Source: CAWBQO01 sp963790965 (GTDB lineage: Bacteria > Bacteroidota > Rhodothermia > Rhodothermales > DASSAV01). Taken from it: a stretch of 64,000 nucleotides of DNA. Below the pieces are notes generated by a model, which saw nothing but the letters and a program-made list of their open reading frames with translations, was not told the origin of the DNA and did no database searches. The stretch spans positions 1,243,511-1,307,510 of the forward strand of contig CAWBQO010000003.1 in NCBI GenBank assembly GCA_963790965.1, written 5' to 3'. Position numbers and translations under genes: made by a program. Shown piece after piece: positions 26,979 through 35,663 of the stretch. How positions within the stretch are numbered: position 1 is the first letter of the stretch; every line of letters starts with the position of its first letter.

Positions 26979-27091
26979 AGAGGCCTCCTGAAAACAGCAT
27001 AGAACGACCGCCGACTCCCCCACCGCCCCCACGCGTCCTCGTGTCCACAGCGATGGAACTGCGCGCGGAATGACGTGAACAGAGGCCGGGG
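26979..27091 (-). repeat. Degenerate MITE-like repeat (copy D)
   Basis: The end sequence GAGGCCTCCTGAAAACAGC followed by ATAGAACG matches the end of copy A (GAGGCTGCTGAAATAAT then AGAACG). The interior is C-rich and shorter, and the far end is unclear. A decayed, internally deleted member of the same family. Confidence 0.35.
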
Positions 27092-27172
27092 AGCCTTGGC
27101 GTAGCGTTGGTGTCATTCATCATGCGCGACCAGGTGGAGACGCGAACGGGCCGCAGTTCAACGTCTTCCGTA

Positions 27173-27350
27173 TTAAGAGGCTGCTGAAATAATAGAACGC
27201 GCTGTATGTAGCTGACATTGGGGACCAAAGCACCACCGCAACCTCCCCCTCGAGGAGGATTCACGGAGGTGTTAGGCGGCATTCCAGTCGCGCACGCTGC
27301 CGCGTAAATCTGAGATGTATCCCACTCATGGCCAATCAACAGCCCCTTAA
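27173..27350 (-). repeat. MITE-like repeat, copy A (178 bp)
   Basis: Bounded by 15-bp imperfect terminal inverted repeats: TTAAGAGGCTGCTGA at 27173-27187 and TCAACAGCCCCTTAA at 27336-27350 (13 of 15 match). On the minus strand the core reads GACTGGAATGCCGCCTAACA, then a CCTCC/GGAGG hairpin, GGTTGCGGTGG and AATGTCAGCTACAT. The same landmarks in the same order occur at 35487-35663 and 54287-54462. No coding capacity for a transposase, so a non-autonomous element is likely. Confidence 0.75.
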
Positions 27351-27494
27351 GCACCATCGGCGTAGCCTCTGCGGAGCTTGCCCGTGTCTGTCCTCTTTCT
27401 GCCGCATCTTTCCCGATTGCGCATCAGGAAAACCCCGTGATCTGCGCGCGCTCGTTTATCTTACGTGCCAACGACCTCCTGCTGCCGAGTAACC

Positions 27495-28664
27495 ATGTTC
27501 ACTGACGACCTCCCCACCCCCTGCCTGCTTGTCGATCAGGCCCGGCTGGAGCGCAATATGTGCGCGATGCAGCAACGCGCCGATGCGAACGGCGTAGCTC
27601 TGCGGCCGCACACCAAGACGCACAAGTCGGTCGCGATTGCCGCGCGACAGCGGGCGCTCGGGGCCGCCGGACTGACCGTCGCCAAACCCTCTGAAGCGGC
27701 GCTCTTCGTAGGCGCGGGCTTTGAAAACGTGCGGGTGGCCTATGTCGTGGTCGGTGAGGAGAAATGGGCGCTCTTGCGCTCGCTCATGGAAAAGGCGCGC
27801 GTTTCTTTTCTCATCGACACGCCCGAAGGCGCTCGCGGGGCCTCCGCCTTCTTCGCAGCGCAAGGCCGGCGCGCAGAGGTTCTCGTGGAGGTCGATACCG
27901 GCCACGGCCGCTGCGGCGTTCCGTGGGATCATCCCGATGCGGTGGCGTTCGTCCGCTTCGCGAGCAGTCTGCCCGGCCTGAAGGTTCAAGGCATCCTGAC
28001 GCACGGCGGATTCGGCTACGCCGGTCCACTCGGCGAGACCGAGACGCCTGCGGCCGCCCTGCAGCGGGCCGCCGCGTGGGAGCGCGACCGGATGCTAGAC
28101 CTGGCGGATCGTCTGCAGCGCGCGAGCGTGCCGAACGTACGTCCCGGCGAGTTCGAGGTCAGCATCGGCTCAACGCCAACCATGCGCGCCTTCGAGAATG
28201 CAGCGCGTGAGGGTTTCCGGATATCGGAGATCCGTCCGGGCAATTACGTTTTCAACGACGCCATGCAGGTTGGCCTCGGCGTGGCGGAGCCGGAAGACTG
28301 CGCCCTGACCGTTCTGGCAACGGTCGTCAGCAAGCACCGGAAGGACGGGCGCGAGCGCGCCTTTATTGATGCGGGCAAGAAGATCTTGACTACGGACGGG
28401 GGGTTTGGCACTGATGGTCATGGCCTGTTGCTTTACAATCCCACAGCGCGAACGCTGCTCCCGCACGCCCGTATCGCGGCGCTGTCGGAAGAGCACGGGT
28501 GGGTGGAAGTGCCGGGCGGCGCAACGCTCAGTGTCGGCGACCGGGTGCAGTGCATCCCGAATCATGCCTGCGTCACCATGGATACGCAAGACTCCTTCTA
28601 CCTCGTCGATGGAGACGATGTCCTCGAACGGCTCCCCATCGACGCGCGGGGCTTATCGACATGA
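27495..28664 (+). CDS. D-serine dehydratase / D-threonine aldolase-like PLP enzyme
   Basis: A 389-residue fold-type III PLP enzyme with an alanine-racemase-like barrel. The N-terminus DLPTPCLLVDQARLERNM and the PLP lysine region RPHTKTHKS are characteristic. The C-terminal beta domain ends with PNHACVTMD (His and Cys near residues 353-356), matching the zinc-binding pair of eukaryotic-type D-serine dehydratase and related D-threonine aldolases. It should act on D-amino acids, either dehydration of D-serine or retro-aldol cleavage of D-threonine; sequence alone does not decide. The open frame extends upstream to 27465, but ATG 27495 fits the family start. Stop overlaps the next gene by ATGA. 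Confidence 0.88.
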   Translation: MFTDDLPTPCLLVDQARLERNMCAMQQRADANGVALRPHTKTHKSVAIAARQRALGAAGLTVAKPSEAALFVGAGFENVRVAYVVVGEEKWALLRSLMEKARVSFLIDTPEGARGASAFFAAQGRRAEVLVEVDTGHGRCGVPWDHPDAVAFVRFASSLPGLKVQGILTHGGFGYAGPLGETETPAAALQRAAAWERDRMLDLADRLQRASVPNVRPGEFEVSIGSTPTMRAFENAAREGFRISEIRPGNYVFNDAMQVGLGVAEPEDCALTVLATVVSKHRKDGRERAFIDAGKKILTTDGGFGTDGHGLLLYNPTARTLLPHARIAALSEEHGWVEVPGGATLSVGDRVQCIPNHACVTMDTQDSFYLVDGDDVLERLPIDARGLST

Positions 28665-29587
28665 GTGAACAAGGCCCGACGGCCGATCGCAGCCAGGTCC
28701 TCACTACCGGTGACGTGGAGAGTCGCTTTATCTCCGTCGAGGGTGTACGGGTGCATTACCTGTTCCGAGACGGAACCGGTCCGACGGTGGTTTTCGTGCC
28801 GGGCGGGATGGTTGATTCGCCCTCGCTCTCGTGGAAGCCGGTCCTGGAAAACATTCCGGCAGGATGGCGCATGTATTCGCCCGAAGCGCCCGGCTACGGG
28901 GCGTCCGGCGCGCCGCCGGCACAGCCATACACGACCGAGTTTTACCTCTCCTTTCTGCACCACTTCCTCGATGAACTGGGCTTGAGCGACGTTTACCTCG
29001 CCGGTTCGTCGCTCGGCGGGGCCATCGTCCTCGGGACGGCGCTTACGTTGCCGGGCCGGGTGCGCGGCCTTATCCTCATGGGTGCCTACGGCGTGCAGGA
29101 CCGCGTGCATCTGCAGGAAGCCGCGTGGGCGCTCTGCCACGTTCCAGAGATCGAGAATCTGGCCCGATGGGCGCTGCGCCGGTTCCCCCCGCTCTTTCGC
29201 GCAGCGCTGCCCGTTGCCGTCCACCACCCCGAGTGCATCACGGAAGAACTCGTTCGTGACTGCTACCGCGGCGTCAACGACTCCCGCGCGCTGGAGGCGT
29301 TCATCCGGTGGATGCGCAGCGATCTATTGCATCATCGCACAAGGACCAACTTCACGCGAGAACTGCACCGCTTGCGTATGCCGGTGCTGATGCTCCACGG
29401 CCGCTACGACTTCATGCTTCCCGTTCGATTTGCTGAACGCGCCGCGAAGCTCATCGCCCGCGCGGAACTTCATCTTTTCAGCAGCGGCCATCTCGTGGCC
29501 CGGGAGCAGCCGTCGGGTGTTCTTGAAGCCGTGTCACGGTTCGTCGACCGCGTGGAAGCCGAAGTCGCGGCCGCAAACGTGACGTAA
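28661..29587 (+). CDS. Alpha/beta hydrolase
   Basis: A 308-residue cytosolic alpha/beta-hydrolase-fold enzyme. Catalytic triad visible: nucleophile Ser in LAGSSLGGA, acid Asp in HGRYDFMLP, and His in SSGHLVARE. Oxyanion region VVFVPGGMVDS near residue 40. Closest in general pattern to esterases/epoxide-hydrolase-like and meta-cleavage hydrolases; substrate unknown. ATG overlaps the stop codon of the D-amino-acid enzyme gene (ATGA), so they are coupled. The longer frame upstream would overlap that gene by 160 bp and is not credible. Confidence 0.88.
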   Translation: MSEQGPTADRSQVLTTGDVESRFISVEGVRVHYLFRDGTGPTVVFVPGGMVDSPSLSWKPVLENIPAGWRMYSPEAPGYGASGAPPAQPYTTEFYLSFLHHFLDELGLSDVYLAGSSLGGAIVLGTALTLPGRVRGLILMGAYGVQDRVHLQEAAWALCHVPEIENLARWALRRFPPLFRAALPVAVHHPECITEELVRDCYRGVNDSRALEAFIRWMRSDLLHHRTRTNFTRELHRLRMPVLMLHGRYDFMLPVRFAERAAKLIARAELHLFSSGHLVAREQPSGVLEAVSRFVDRVEAEVAAANVT

Positions 29588-29655
29588 AGGCCATGCAGTT
29601 GGGCGCGCTGCCGTATCTTACAAGATCGAAGCACCGACAAACAGCCAGTTTTTTT

Positions 29656-30399
29656 ATGTCAGGGCATAGTAAATGGTCGAAGATCAAGCGCCAGAAGGCC
29701 GCCACCGATGCGCGCCGTTCGAAGATCTGGGCGCGGATCACGAGAGACATCATGGTCGCGGCGCGTGAAGGCAGCGGCGACCCGGAGATGAACGCCCGCC
29801 TCTCGCTTGCCGTGGAGAAGGCGAAGAGCGAAAACATGCCCCGTGAAAACATCGAAAGGGCGATCAAGCGCGGCACGGGTGAGATCCAGGGGGCGGATTA
29901 TGAAGAAGCGTCTTACGAAGGGTACGCTCCCGGGGGCGTCGCCGTGTTTGTGGAGGCGCTGACGGACAACACCAACCGCACCGTGGCCGATCTACGCTCG
30001 CTTTTTTCCAAAGCGGGCGGCAGCCTCGGGCAGTCCGGCTCCGTCGCCTTCCTGTTCGACCGTAAGGGGGAGCTGCAGATCCCTGCCGAAGGCCGCGACG
30101 AGATGGACCTTTTTGAACTCGCGGTCGAGGCCGGTGCGGATGACTTGCGGCAGGAGGAGGACCTGTTCATCGTGTCGACTTCCGTTGAGCACTTTGGCGC
30201 CGTCTCCGCTGCGTTCCGGGAGCGGGGCGTGGAGGCAGTTGAAGCGGGCCTCGTGCGCATTCCAAATACGACGGTTTCGTTGGAGGAAGCCGAGGCGCGC
30301 CGCGTGCTTCATCTGCTCGATGCCATCGAGGAGCACCAGGACGTTCAAGCCGTCTACACTACCCTGCTCTTCGACGACGCCGTAGAGGAGGCCGGTTGA
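29656..30399 (+). CDS. yebC: YebC/PmpR family protein (TACO1-like)
   Basis: A 247-residue protein of the YebC family, acting as a DNA-binding transcription regulator or a ribosome-associated factor easing polyproline translation. N-terminus MSGHSKWSKIKRQKAATDAR is the family signature, followed by RLSLAVEKAKSENMPRENIE and GYAPGGVAVFVEALTDN. Start at ATG 29656, preceded by a T-rich stretch without Shine-Dalgarno, common in this lineage. ruvC follows after 41 bp, the usual yebC-ruvC arrangement. Confidence 0.96.
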   Translation: MSGHSKWSKIKRQKAATDARRSKIWARITRDIMVAAREGSGDPEMNARLSLAVEKAKSENMPRENIERAIKRGTGEIQGADYEEASYEGYAPGGVAVFVEALTDNTNRTVADLRSLFSKAGGSLGQSGSVAFLFDRKGELQIPAEGRDEMDLFELAVEAGADDLRQEEDLFIVSTSVEHFGAVSAAFRERGVEAVEAGLVRIPNTTVSLEEAEARRVLHLLDAIEEHQDVQAVYTTLLFDDAVEEAG

Positions 30400-30440
30400 G
30401 GTAGAGCGCGCGGCTCGCAACCGCACTGACAGGTCGCTGC

Positions 30441-30983
30441 ATGATCGTACTGGGCATAGATCCCGGCTCGCGTCACACCGGGTACGGCGTCATCGAGATT
30501 GAAGACCGCAAGGAACGGCTGGTTGAGTACGGAGCGCTCCACCTCGACACGCACGACGCGCATGAGAAGCGGTTGAAGAGCATTTACGACCGCCTCACAA
30601 AAGTGATCGAGCGGTGCCTGCCCGATGTCGGTGCCATCGAGATGCCGGTCTACGGCAGCAATCCGCAGAGCATGCTCAAGCTGGGCCGCGCTCAGGCCGC
30701 CGCCATGCTTGCCGTGCTCAACCGCGGCATCCCTGTGACCGAGTACTCGCCGAAGGAAATCAAGAAGGCCGTCAGCGGGAACGGGAACGCCTCGAAGGAA
30801 CAGGTCTATTTTATGGTGCGCACCATCCTGGAGATGCCGTCCGAGCCGGATGCGATGACGCTGGACGCCTCGGACGCGCTGGCCGCCGCCATATGCCACG
30901 GTCAGCGCCTCTCTCACGGAGCTGCCCGGTCGTTCAAGAACTGGGAAAGCTTCGTGCGCGCCCATCCAGACCGCGTCGGATAG
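30441..30983 (+). CDS. ruvC: Crossover junction endodeoxyribonuclease RuvC
   Basis: Resolves Holliday junctions together with RuvAB during recombinational repair. 180 residues with the RNase H-like catalytic tetrad: Asp7 in GIDPGSRHTGYG, Glu67 in AIEMPVYG, and Asp142/Asp145 in TLDASDALAAAICH. The NPQSMLKLGRAQ segment is conserved. Downstream of yebC, likely co-transcribed; ruvA and ruvB are not in the window. Confidence 0.96.
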   Translation: MIVLGIDPGSRHTGYGVIEIEDRKERLVEYGALHLDTHDAHEKRLKSIYDRLTKVIERCLPDVGAIEMPVYGSNPQSMLKLGRAQAAAMLAVLNRGIPVTEYSPKEIKKAVSGNGNASKEQVYFMVRTILEMPSEPDAMTLDASDALAAAICHGQRLSHGAARSFKNWESFVRAHPDRVG

Positions 30984-30995
30984 GCTGGTCGGACT

Positions 30996-31265
30996 TTAGC
31001 GCTCCGCATCCCGGGCGCGTATGGCTTCCGCCACTTCCTCGTTGGAGATCTCGCCTTTGCTCATGCTGTGGATCAGGTGGCCGATCTGGCGCTCCTTCTG
31101 GGCAGCCTGCGCCCATTCAGGGTGCGCCTGTTCGACGATGCTGATGAGAATGCGCACGTAAGGATGCCGCTTCTCCTTCGGCTCAAGCCCGGCGACGACA
31201 CGCGCGAACAGCTCCGCGTTGCGCCCGACCTGTCGATCGACTACTTTATCCTGATAGATATTCAT
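30996..31265 (-). CDS. Small DUF4290-like protein
   Basis: An 89-residue acidic/helical protein: VGRNAELFARVVAGLEPKEK, HPYVRILISIVEQAHPEWA, ERQIGHLIHSMSKGEIS. The GRN...DREER-like helix, Pro-containing turn and closing helix resemble the Bacteroidota DUF4290 family, though it is shorter. Function unknown. It is convergent with ruvC and 13 bp away. Family call by pattern only. Confidence 0.6.
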   Translation of the reverse strand: MNIYQDKVVDRQVGRNAELFARVVAGLEPKEKRHPYVRILISIVEQAHPEWAQAAQKERQIGHLIHSMSKGEISNEEVAEAIRARDAER

Positions 31266-31604
31266 AACATGATCCTGCCTTCGAATTGAGATCTGACGCG
31301 GCTCCGCGTCCCGGCGTCGACCACTCTATAATAACGAATCGGCGTATGGTTTTATGATACTCCCTACCGCGAGAAGATGAAAACTCTGCGACCTTCGCTC
31401 TGTGGCACCGCACGCGGCATGGACCGGCACGTGTGCCCACGTTTTCCTTTGTCACGGATTGGACCCAAGCGCCTTAACTTTAGTAGTAGCACGGCTACCG
31501 CTTATTGTAGATTGACGGTGCGGATGACATTGCAAAACACGGGGTTAACATATCGATTGGAGCTGCTGCCGGTGGTGCCGGCGTTCCATCGCCGCGCGAG
31601 ACGG
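31266..31604. other. Intergenic region upstream of small protein gene
   Basis: About 340 bp between divergent small genes. TATAAT at 31327-31332 is the only promoter-like element seen; no matching -35 was found. The next gene could begin at ATG 31524 instead of 31605, which would shorten this gap. Confidence 0.3.
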
Positions 31605-31802
31605 ATGAACGGACTCGAGCAGGGGGAACTGGTTTATTATGGCCCCATGCCCACCTACTACGGGATCGGCGAAGTCAAGCGGGTGGTCGGTTCGTTCGTT
31701 GCCGTGGACTTCAGAGGAACCGGACTCTTTGGCGTACATGAGGATGTTTTTGAGCCTGCCTATCTCATTCCCATTCCGCCCGCGACGCGCTCCCTGCTGT
31801 AG
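31605..31802 (+). CDS. Small conserved-looking protein, unknown function
   Basis: A 65-residue product (MNGLEQGELVYYGPMPTYYG, GEVKRVVGSFVAVDFRGTG, LFGVHEDVFEPAYLIPI) with a beta-barrel pattern reminiscent of KOW/SH3-like folds. ATG 31605 chosen; ATG 31524 would add a basic 27-residue extension. Lies 7 bp ahead of a lipoprotein gene and is probably co-transcribed. No named family recognised. Confidence 0.6.
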   Translation: MNGLEQGELVYYGPMPTYYGIGEVKRVVGSFVAVDFRGTGLFGVHEDVFEPAYLIPIPPATRSLL

Positions 31803-31809
31803 CGCCATC

Positions 31810-32415
31810 ATGCCCCGCCCGTTCCTCCTCATACTCTTTGCCTACTTGCTGACGGCGGGATGCTCCGGAAGGGAACCGGCACCGTCTCCCGCCTCCTCCG
31901 CCGGCCTTCCGCCGGAGACTACGGCCGAGGCCGATGCGCCGCAGGTGCCCGCTGTGAGTCTTGTACCGGACGGGCTGCGCATCGTTGTTTCAGACAATGG
32001 ATCGACGCGCGCCCTCGACTTTGGCATGGAGAAAGCTTTCGTACGGAGTGTGCTGTCTCACGTTCTGAGTCCCCCTGCCGATTCGTTTCTCAACGCGGAG
32101 TGCGGTGCCGGACCGCTGTTCTCCTACGACTGGCCGAACGGCCTCTCGGTGCTTTTCCAGGACGGCGCGTTTGCCGGCTGGTCGCTTCGGGCACCGGCGG
32201 ACAGCGTCTCTAACCAGCCGGTTTTGACCACGTTTTCCGGACTCGGGCTTGGTTCATCTCGGTCCGACCTTACGGACGCCTACGACGCGGAGATTACGGA
32301 AACGTCCCTCGGAACCGAGTTCAGCGCCGGCGCTCTGTCGGGACTGCTCTCCTCCGCCGCCCCTGATGCCACGGTCGCTCATCTATGGGCCGGCACGACG
32401 TGCATCTTTCGGTGA
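31810..32415 (+). CDS. Lipoprotein of unknown function
   Basis: A 201-residue lipoprotein: MPRPFLLILFAYLLTAGCSG with lipobox LTAGC, then a Pro/Ala/Ser-rich linker to about residue 55 and a soluble domain (LRIVVSDNGSTRALDFGMEK, FSYDWPNGLSVLFQDGAFAG, SGLGLGSSRSDLTDAY). The latter part resembles small periplasmic domains that compare a threshold value, but I do not recognise a family. ATG 31810 is decided by the signal peptide. Confidence 0.75.
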   Translation: MPRPFLLILFAYLLTAGCSGREPAPSPASSAGLPPETTAEADAPQVPAVSLVPDGLRIVVSDNGSTRALDFGMEKAFVRSVLSHVLSPPADSFLNAECGAGPLFSYDWPNGLSVLFQDGAFAGWSLRAPADSVSNQPVLTTFSGLGLGSSRSDLTDAYDAEITETSLGTEFSAGALSGLLSSAAPDATVAHLWAGTTCIFR

Positions 32416-32532
32416 TCGGCCGACAGAGCGACTCTCACGGCGGGCTGTTCGCACATTCTGTTAGCACGACGTATCTTTTACGTTCCGGTGCCGTAGCGCC
32501 GGTCGTTCCCCCTTCCCATCTTCTCTCTGCCC

Positions 32533-33480
32533 ATGCCGAACCTGAGCATAGATCGCGTTACGAAGCGCTATGGTAATTTCGTTGCGGTCCATAACGTTTC
32601 CTTCGAAGCCGTGCCGGGGCGCATCCTGGGGCTACTGGGTCCCAACGGCGCGGGCAAGACGTCCACCATCCGCATGATTGCCTATATCACGGCACCGGAC
32701 GAAGGGTCTATCCGAATTGGAGATCGCCCGGTTGGCCCGTGGAGTCAGGCGATCATGGGCTATCTGCCCGAAGAGCGCGGCCTGTATAAAAAGCTGAAGG
32801 TCGGCGAACAGCTCCTCTATCTTTCTGAACTGAAGGGCCTCTCCAGGCCACTTGCCAAAGAGCGCATCGCCTACTGGCTGGACCGTTTCGACGCGCGCTC
32901 CTGGGCCACAAAGAAAACGGAGGAGCTTTCCAAGGGCATGCAGCAGAAGATTCAGTTCATCGCGACGCTCATCCACGAGCCGGAGCTTCTCATTCTCGAC
33001 GAACCGTTTAGCGGACTCGATCCGCTCAATTCGGAGTTGCTGCGCGAAATCATTCTGGAACTGAAATCGAGCGGCCGCACCATCCTTTTTGCCTCGCACC
33101 GAATGGAACAGGTCGAGCAGATGTGCGACGACATTTGCCTCATTTCCCGGGGAGAAATCCTCATCGAGGGGGCTTTGCGCGACGTGAAGCGCAGCTTTGG
33201 CAAAGACACCGTTCTCATAGACTTTGAAGGCGACGGAGCGTTTGTCAGCGCGCTCGAGGCGCAAGGACTCGTGGCCGTCGCCTCGCGAACCCACACGCGG
33301 GCCGAACTCAGGCTGCTCAACGGCACGCCGTCGCGCGTGGTGCTTGAAGCGGCTTTCCACGGCACCGAGGACATTCACCGGTTCGAACTCGTTGAGCCGT
33401 CGCTGAACGAGATCTTTGTGAGCGTGGTGGGCGAGCGCGAGTCCAAGGTCCCCGCTTCACCAGTCCCTGCGCTCGCGTAG
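32533..33480 (+). CDS. ABC transporter ATP-binding protein (NatA-like)
   Basis: A 315-residue ATPase. Walker A GPNGAGKTS, signature LSKGMQQKIQF, Walker B LLILDEPFSGLDPL, and switch His in FASHRMEQ. The C-terminal extension (residues about 215-300) is the DUF4162-type domain seen in Na+/drug ABC-2 exporters such as NatA. Its membrane partner follows 45 bp downstream. Cargo (sodium, drug or other) is not decided by sequence. Confidence 0.92.
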   Translation: MPNLSIDRVTKRYGNFVAVHNVSFEAVPGRILGLLGPNGAGKTSTIRMIAYITAPDEGSIRIGDRPVGPWSQAIMGYLPEERGLYKKLKVGEQLLYLSELKGLSRPLAKERIAYWLDRFDARSWATKKTEELSKGMQQKIQFIATLIHEPELLILDEPFSGLDPLNSELLREIILELKSSGRTILFASHRMEQVEQMCDDICLISRGEILIEGALRDVKRSFGKDTVLIDFEGDGAFVSALEAQGLVAVASRTHTRAELRLLNGTPSRVVLEAAFHGTEDIHRFELVEPSLNEIFVSVVGERESKVPASPVPALA

Positions 33481-33525
33481 GCATCCGCTGACCCATTTTT
33501 TCAGGCCTCACGCCGCATCGCCTTT

Positions 33526-34818
33526 ATGCACAAGATCCTTATCGTTCTCAAGAGCGAGTTCATGCGCCGGGTGCGCTCGAAGTGGTTTATCGTCGCCACG
33601 CTCCTTGCTCCCATTCTGCTCATCGGCATCTCCGTTATCCCGGCGCTCGTAGGCATCTACGCATCCAAGACCGACCAGAAGACGGTTGCCATTATAGACG
33701 AAACGGGGAAACTCGGCGATCTGATCACGGCAGCTTCCGATGAACAGCTTACGCTCGTAGCCTCCTCGAATCCTGAAGATTCGCTGCGATCCGGCACGCT
33801 CAGCGGCGCTTACAGCGGCTACCTCATCATCCCGCCGGACGTACTTTCCGGGCAGGGGCGCATCACCTACTTTTCGTCTGAAGGCGGCGGCCTCTCCCTT
33901 CCCTCGCGGCTCGAGCGCATCATCGAGAACGCCATCCAGGAGAAGCGGCTGACGGACCAGAACGTGTCGTCCGAGGTGCGCAGCATTTTTAGCACCCGCA
34001 TCGACGTGGAGACGATGAAGCTGACCGATACCGGTGAGACGGCGGGTAACAGCGCCTTTTACTCGATCCTCGGCTACATTATGGGGTTCTTCATTTACGC
34101 GCTGATGTTCATTTACGGCGCGCAGGTGATGCAGGGTGCTATGGAGGAGAAATCAACGCGCGTCGTGGAGATCGTCGTCTCCTCGGTGCGTCCGTTCGAC
34201 CTGCTCATGGGGAAGGTGCTCGGAATCGGGGCCGTGGGGCTGGTGCAGATGGCGATCTGGATCTTGCTCTTCGTGGGGGCGGCGGCGCTGTCCGGGTCCA
34301 TCGTAACCTTATTTGTGAATCCGGCGGACTTCAATCTGCCCGACGCCGCATCACAGGCGCAAGTGCTCGAAGCGATGAACTTCAGCATTCCGGCCATTTC
34401 GCCCATGGTGTTCGTCTGGTTCCTCCTCTTCTTTCTCGGAGGATACCTGCTCTATTCCAGCCTGTTTGCCGCCGTCGGCTCGGCCGTGGATCAGCAGCAG
34501 GACGCGCAGGGACTGATGATGCCCATTACGATGCTCATCATCATACCGATTCTCTTCATGACTTTCGTAGTGGAAAGCCCCGACTCGACCTTCTCCACCG
34601 TTCTGTCAATGATCCCCTTCTTTTCGCCGATCCTGATGGTCGTCCGTGTGGCGGTGACGGACGTGCCCTTCTGGCAGGTCGGCTCGGCGTTCGTGCTGCT
34701 GATCCTGACGTTCGTCGGCGCGATATGGCTGAGCGCACGCATCTACCGCGTGGGCATTTTGATGTACGGCAAGAAGCCTTCGATCAAGGACCTGGCGAAG
34801 TGGGTCCGTTATGCCTGA
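33526..34818 (+). CDS. ABC-2 type permease (NatB-like)
   Basis: A 430-residue membrane protein with one N-terminal transmembrane helix (WFIVATLLAPILLIGISVIP), a large extracytoplasmic domain (about residues 45-180), and five or six C-terminal helices. The MQGAMEEKSTRVVEIVVSSV segment is the ABC-2 coupling motif. Pairs with the ATPase upstream as an exporter. Its stop overlaps the convergent HD hydrolase gene by 10 bp. Confidence 0.9.
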   Translation: MHKILIVLKSEFMRRVRSKWFIVATLLAPILLIGISVIPALVGIYASKTDQKTVAIIDETGKLGDLITAASDEQLTLVASSNPEDSLRSGTLSGAYSGYLIIPPDVLSGQGRITYFSSEGGGLSLPSRLERIIENAIQEKRLTDQNVSSEVRSIFSTRIDVETMKLTDTGETAGNSAFYSILGYIMGFFIYALMFIYGAQVMQGAMEEKSTRVVEIVVSSVRPFDLLMGKVLGIGAVGLVQMAIWILLFVGAAALSGSIVTLFVNPADFNLPDAASQAQVLEAMNFSIPAISPMVFVWFLLFFLGGYLLYSSLFAAVGSAVDQQQDAQGLMMPITMLIIIPILFMTFVVESPDSTFSTVLSMIPFFSPILMVVRVAVTDVPFWQVGSAFVLLILTFVGAIWLSARIYRVGILMYGKKPSIKDLAKWVRYA

Positions 34819-35480
34819 GCGCTCGGCGGCCTCCCGGTGAGCCGCTCAAAGCGCGTGATCTCGGCTTCCAGACCCTCCCGTAGCGACACCAGGCGCGGAT
34901 CGTTCTGCGACCTCGCTGCAGCCAGCACGGCGCTGTGATACCAGCGCTGCTCTTGCGGCCCCGCGCTGAGTCCGGTCCGAGTGGCGGACGTGGTAAACAC
35001 GTCGATTCCGGCTTCGAGCGCCGAACAGATCGACCAGAGGTTGTGCAACTTGTCGGCAAGGCTGATGGCCACGGCCTCCGCCGGTGCCGTCTTCAGGTGC
35101 GCGATGTAGTCGTCCTTGCGCGCGCGCCAGGGTCGCGGCCGGCCGTCGTCGGTATCTTTTTGCTCGGTCACGTGCCCGACGAGCGAAGCCACGTCTTCAC
35201 CCACAAGTTCACGAAGGCGCTCTGGAGGGAGGCGGCGACCGTGACGGTCCGGGTCTTCAAGCGTGTCGTGCAGAAACGCAGCGGCGACCGTGATCTCGTC
35301 CCAGCCGCTTCGCTGCAGGATCGAGGCGACGGCTGCAACGTGCGCAAACGCCGGGATAGGCGAGGGCGTCCCGTCAGGGCTGAGGAAAGCCGGCGAGCGC
35401 CAGCTGCCTTTCCGGTAGGTACCTTCGTGCCACTGCGCGGCCAGTTCAATGGCTTGCTCGATCAGCGGGCTTAATGGCAT
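34809..35480 (-). CDS. HD-domain metal-dependent phosphohydrolase
   Basis: A 223-residue HD-superfamily enzyme similar to the hydrolase domain of RelA/SpoT (MESH1-like). Metal ligands appear in FAHVAAVA (His), FLHDTLEDP (His-Asp) and SLADKLHNLWS (Asp). YRKGSWRSPAFLS near residue 24 corresponds to the substrate-binding region of small (p)ppGpp hydrolases. Substrate may be (p)ppGpp, another nucleotide, or a phosphoester; not resolved. Lies between the exporter gene and repeat copy B. Confidence 0.85.
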   Translation of the reverse strand: MPLSPLIEQAIELAAQWHEGTYRKGSWRSPAFLSPDGTPSPIPAFAHVAAVASILQRSGWDEITVAAAFLHDTLEDPDRHGRRLPPERLRELVGEDVASLVGHVTEQKDTDDGRPRPWRARKDDYIAHLKTAPAEAVAISLADKLHNLWSICSALEAGIDVFTTSATRTGLSAGPQEQRWYHSAVLAAARSQNDPRLVSLREGLEAEITRFERLTGRPPSAQA

Positions 35481-35486
35481 GGCATT

Positions 35487-35663
35487 CTAAGAGCCTGTTG
35501 ATATCCTATCCATGGGATGTCTCGTAGATAGTCGGGACGATGCACGTGACTGGAATGCTGCCTGACACCCTTAAAGCCCCTCACGGGGGAGGTTGCGTTG
35601 GTGGTTTGATCCCTAATGTCAGCTACATGCGGCGCATTTCTATTATCTCAACGGCCTCCTAAA
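35487..35663 (+). repeat. MITE-like repeat, copy B (about 177 bp)
   Basis: Left end CTAAGAGCCTGTTGA, right end CTCAACGGCCTCCTAAAG; these are imperfect inverted repeats of one another. Core landmarks GACTGGAATGCTGCCTGACA, CCCCTCACGGGGGAGG hairpin, GGTTGCGTTGGTGG and AATGTCAGCTACATGC match copy A closely (A read on the minus strand). The right end contains the stop codon of bshC. Confidence 0.75.

Larger units (their letters stand above)
26837..27494. other. Intergenic region holding repeat elements
   Basis: About 660 bp between rsh and the PLP enzyme gene. It contains one full MITE-like repeat (27173-27350) and a probable degenerate relative (about 26979-27091). No convincing gene; the reverse open frame across it is built largely from the repeats. 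Confidence 0.6.

Noticed and set aside
26818..27357. 179-codon minus-strand frame after rsh
   Set aside because: Composed of repeat copies A and D plus the rsh tail; similar frames are interrupted by stops in copy B, so it is repeat-derived, not a gene.
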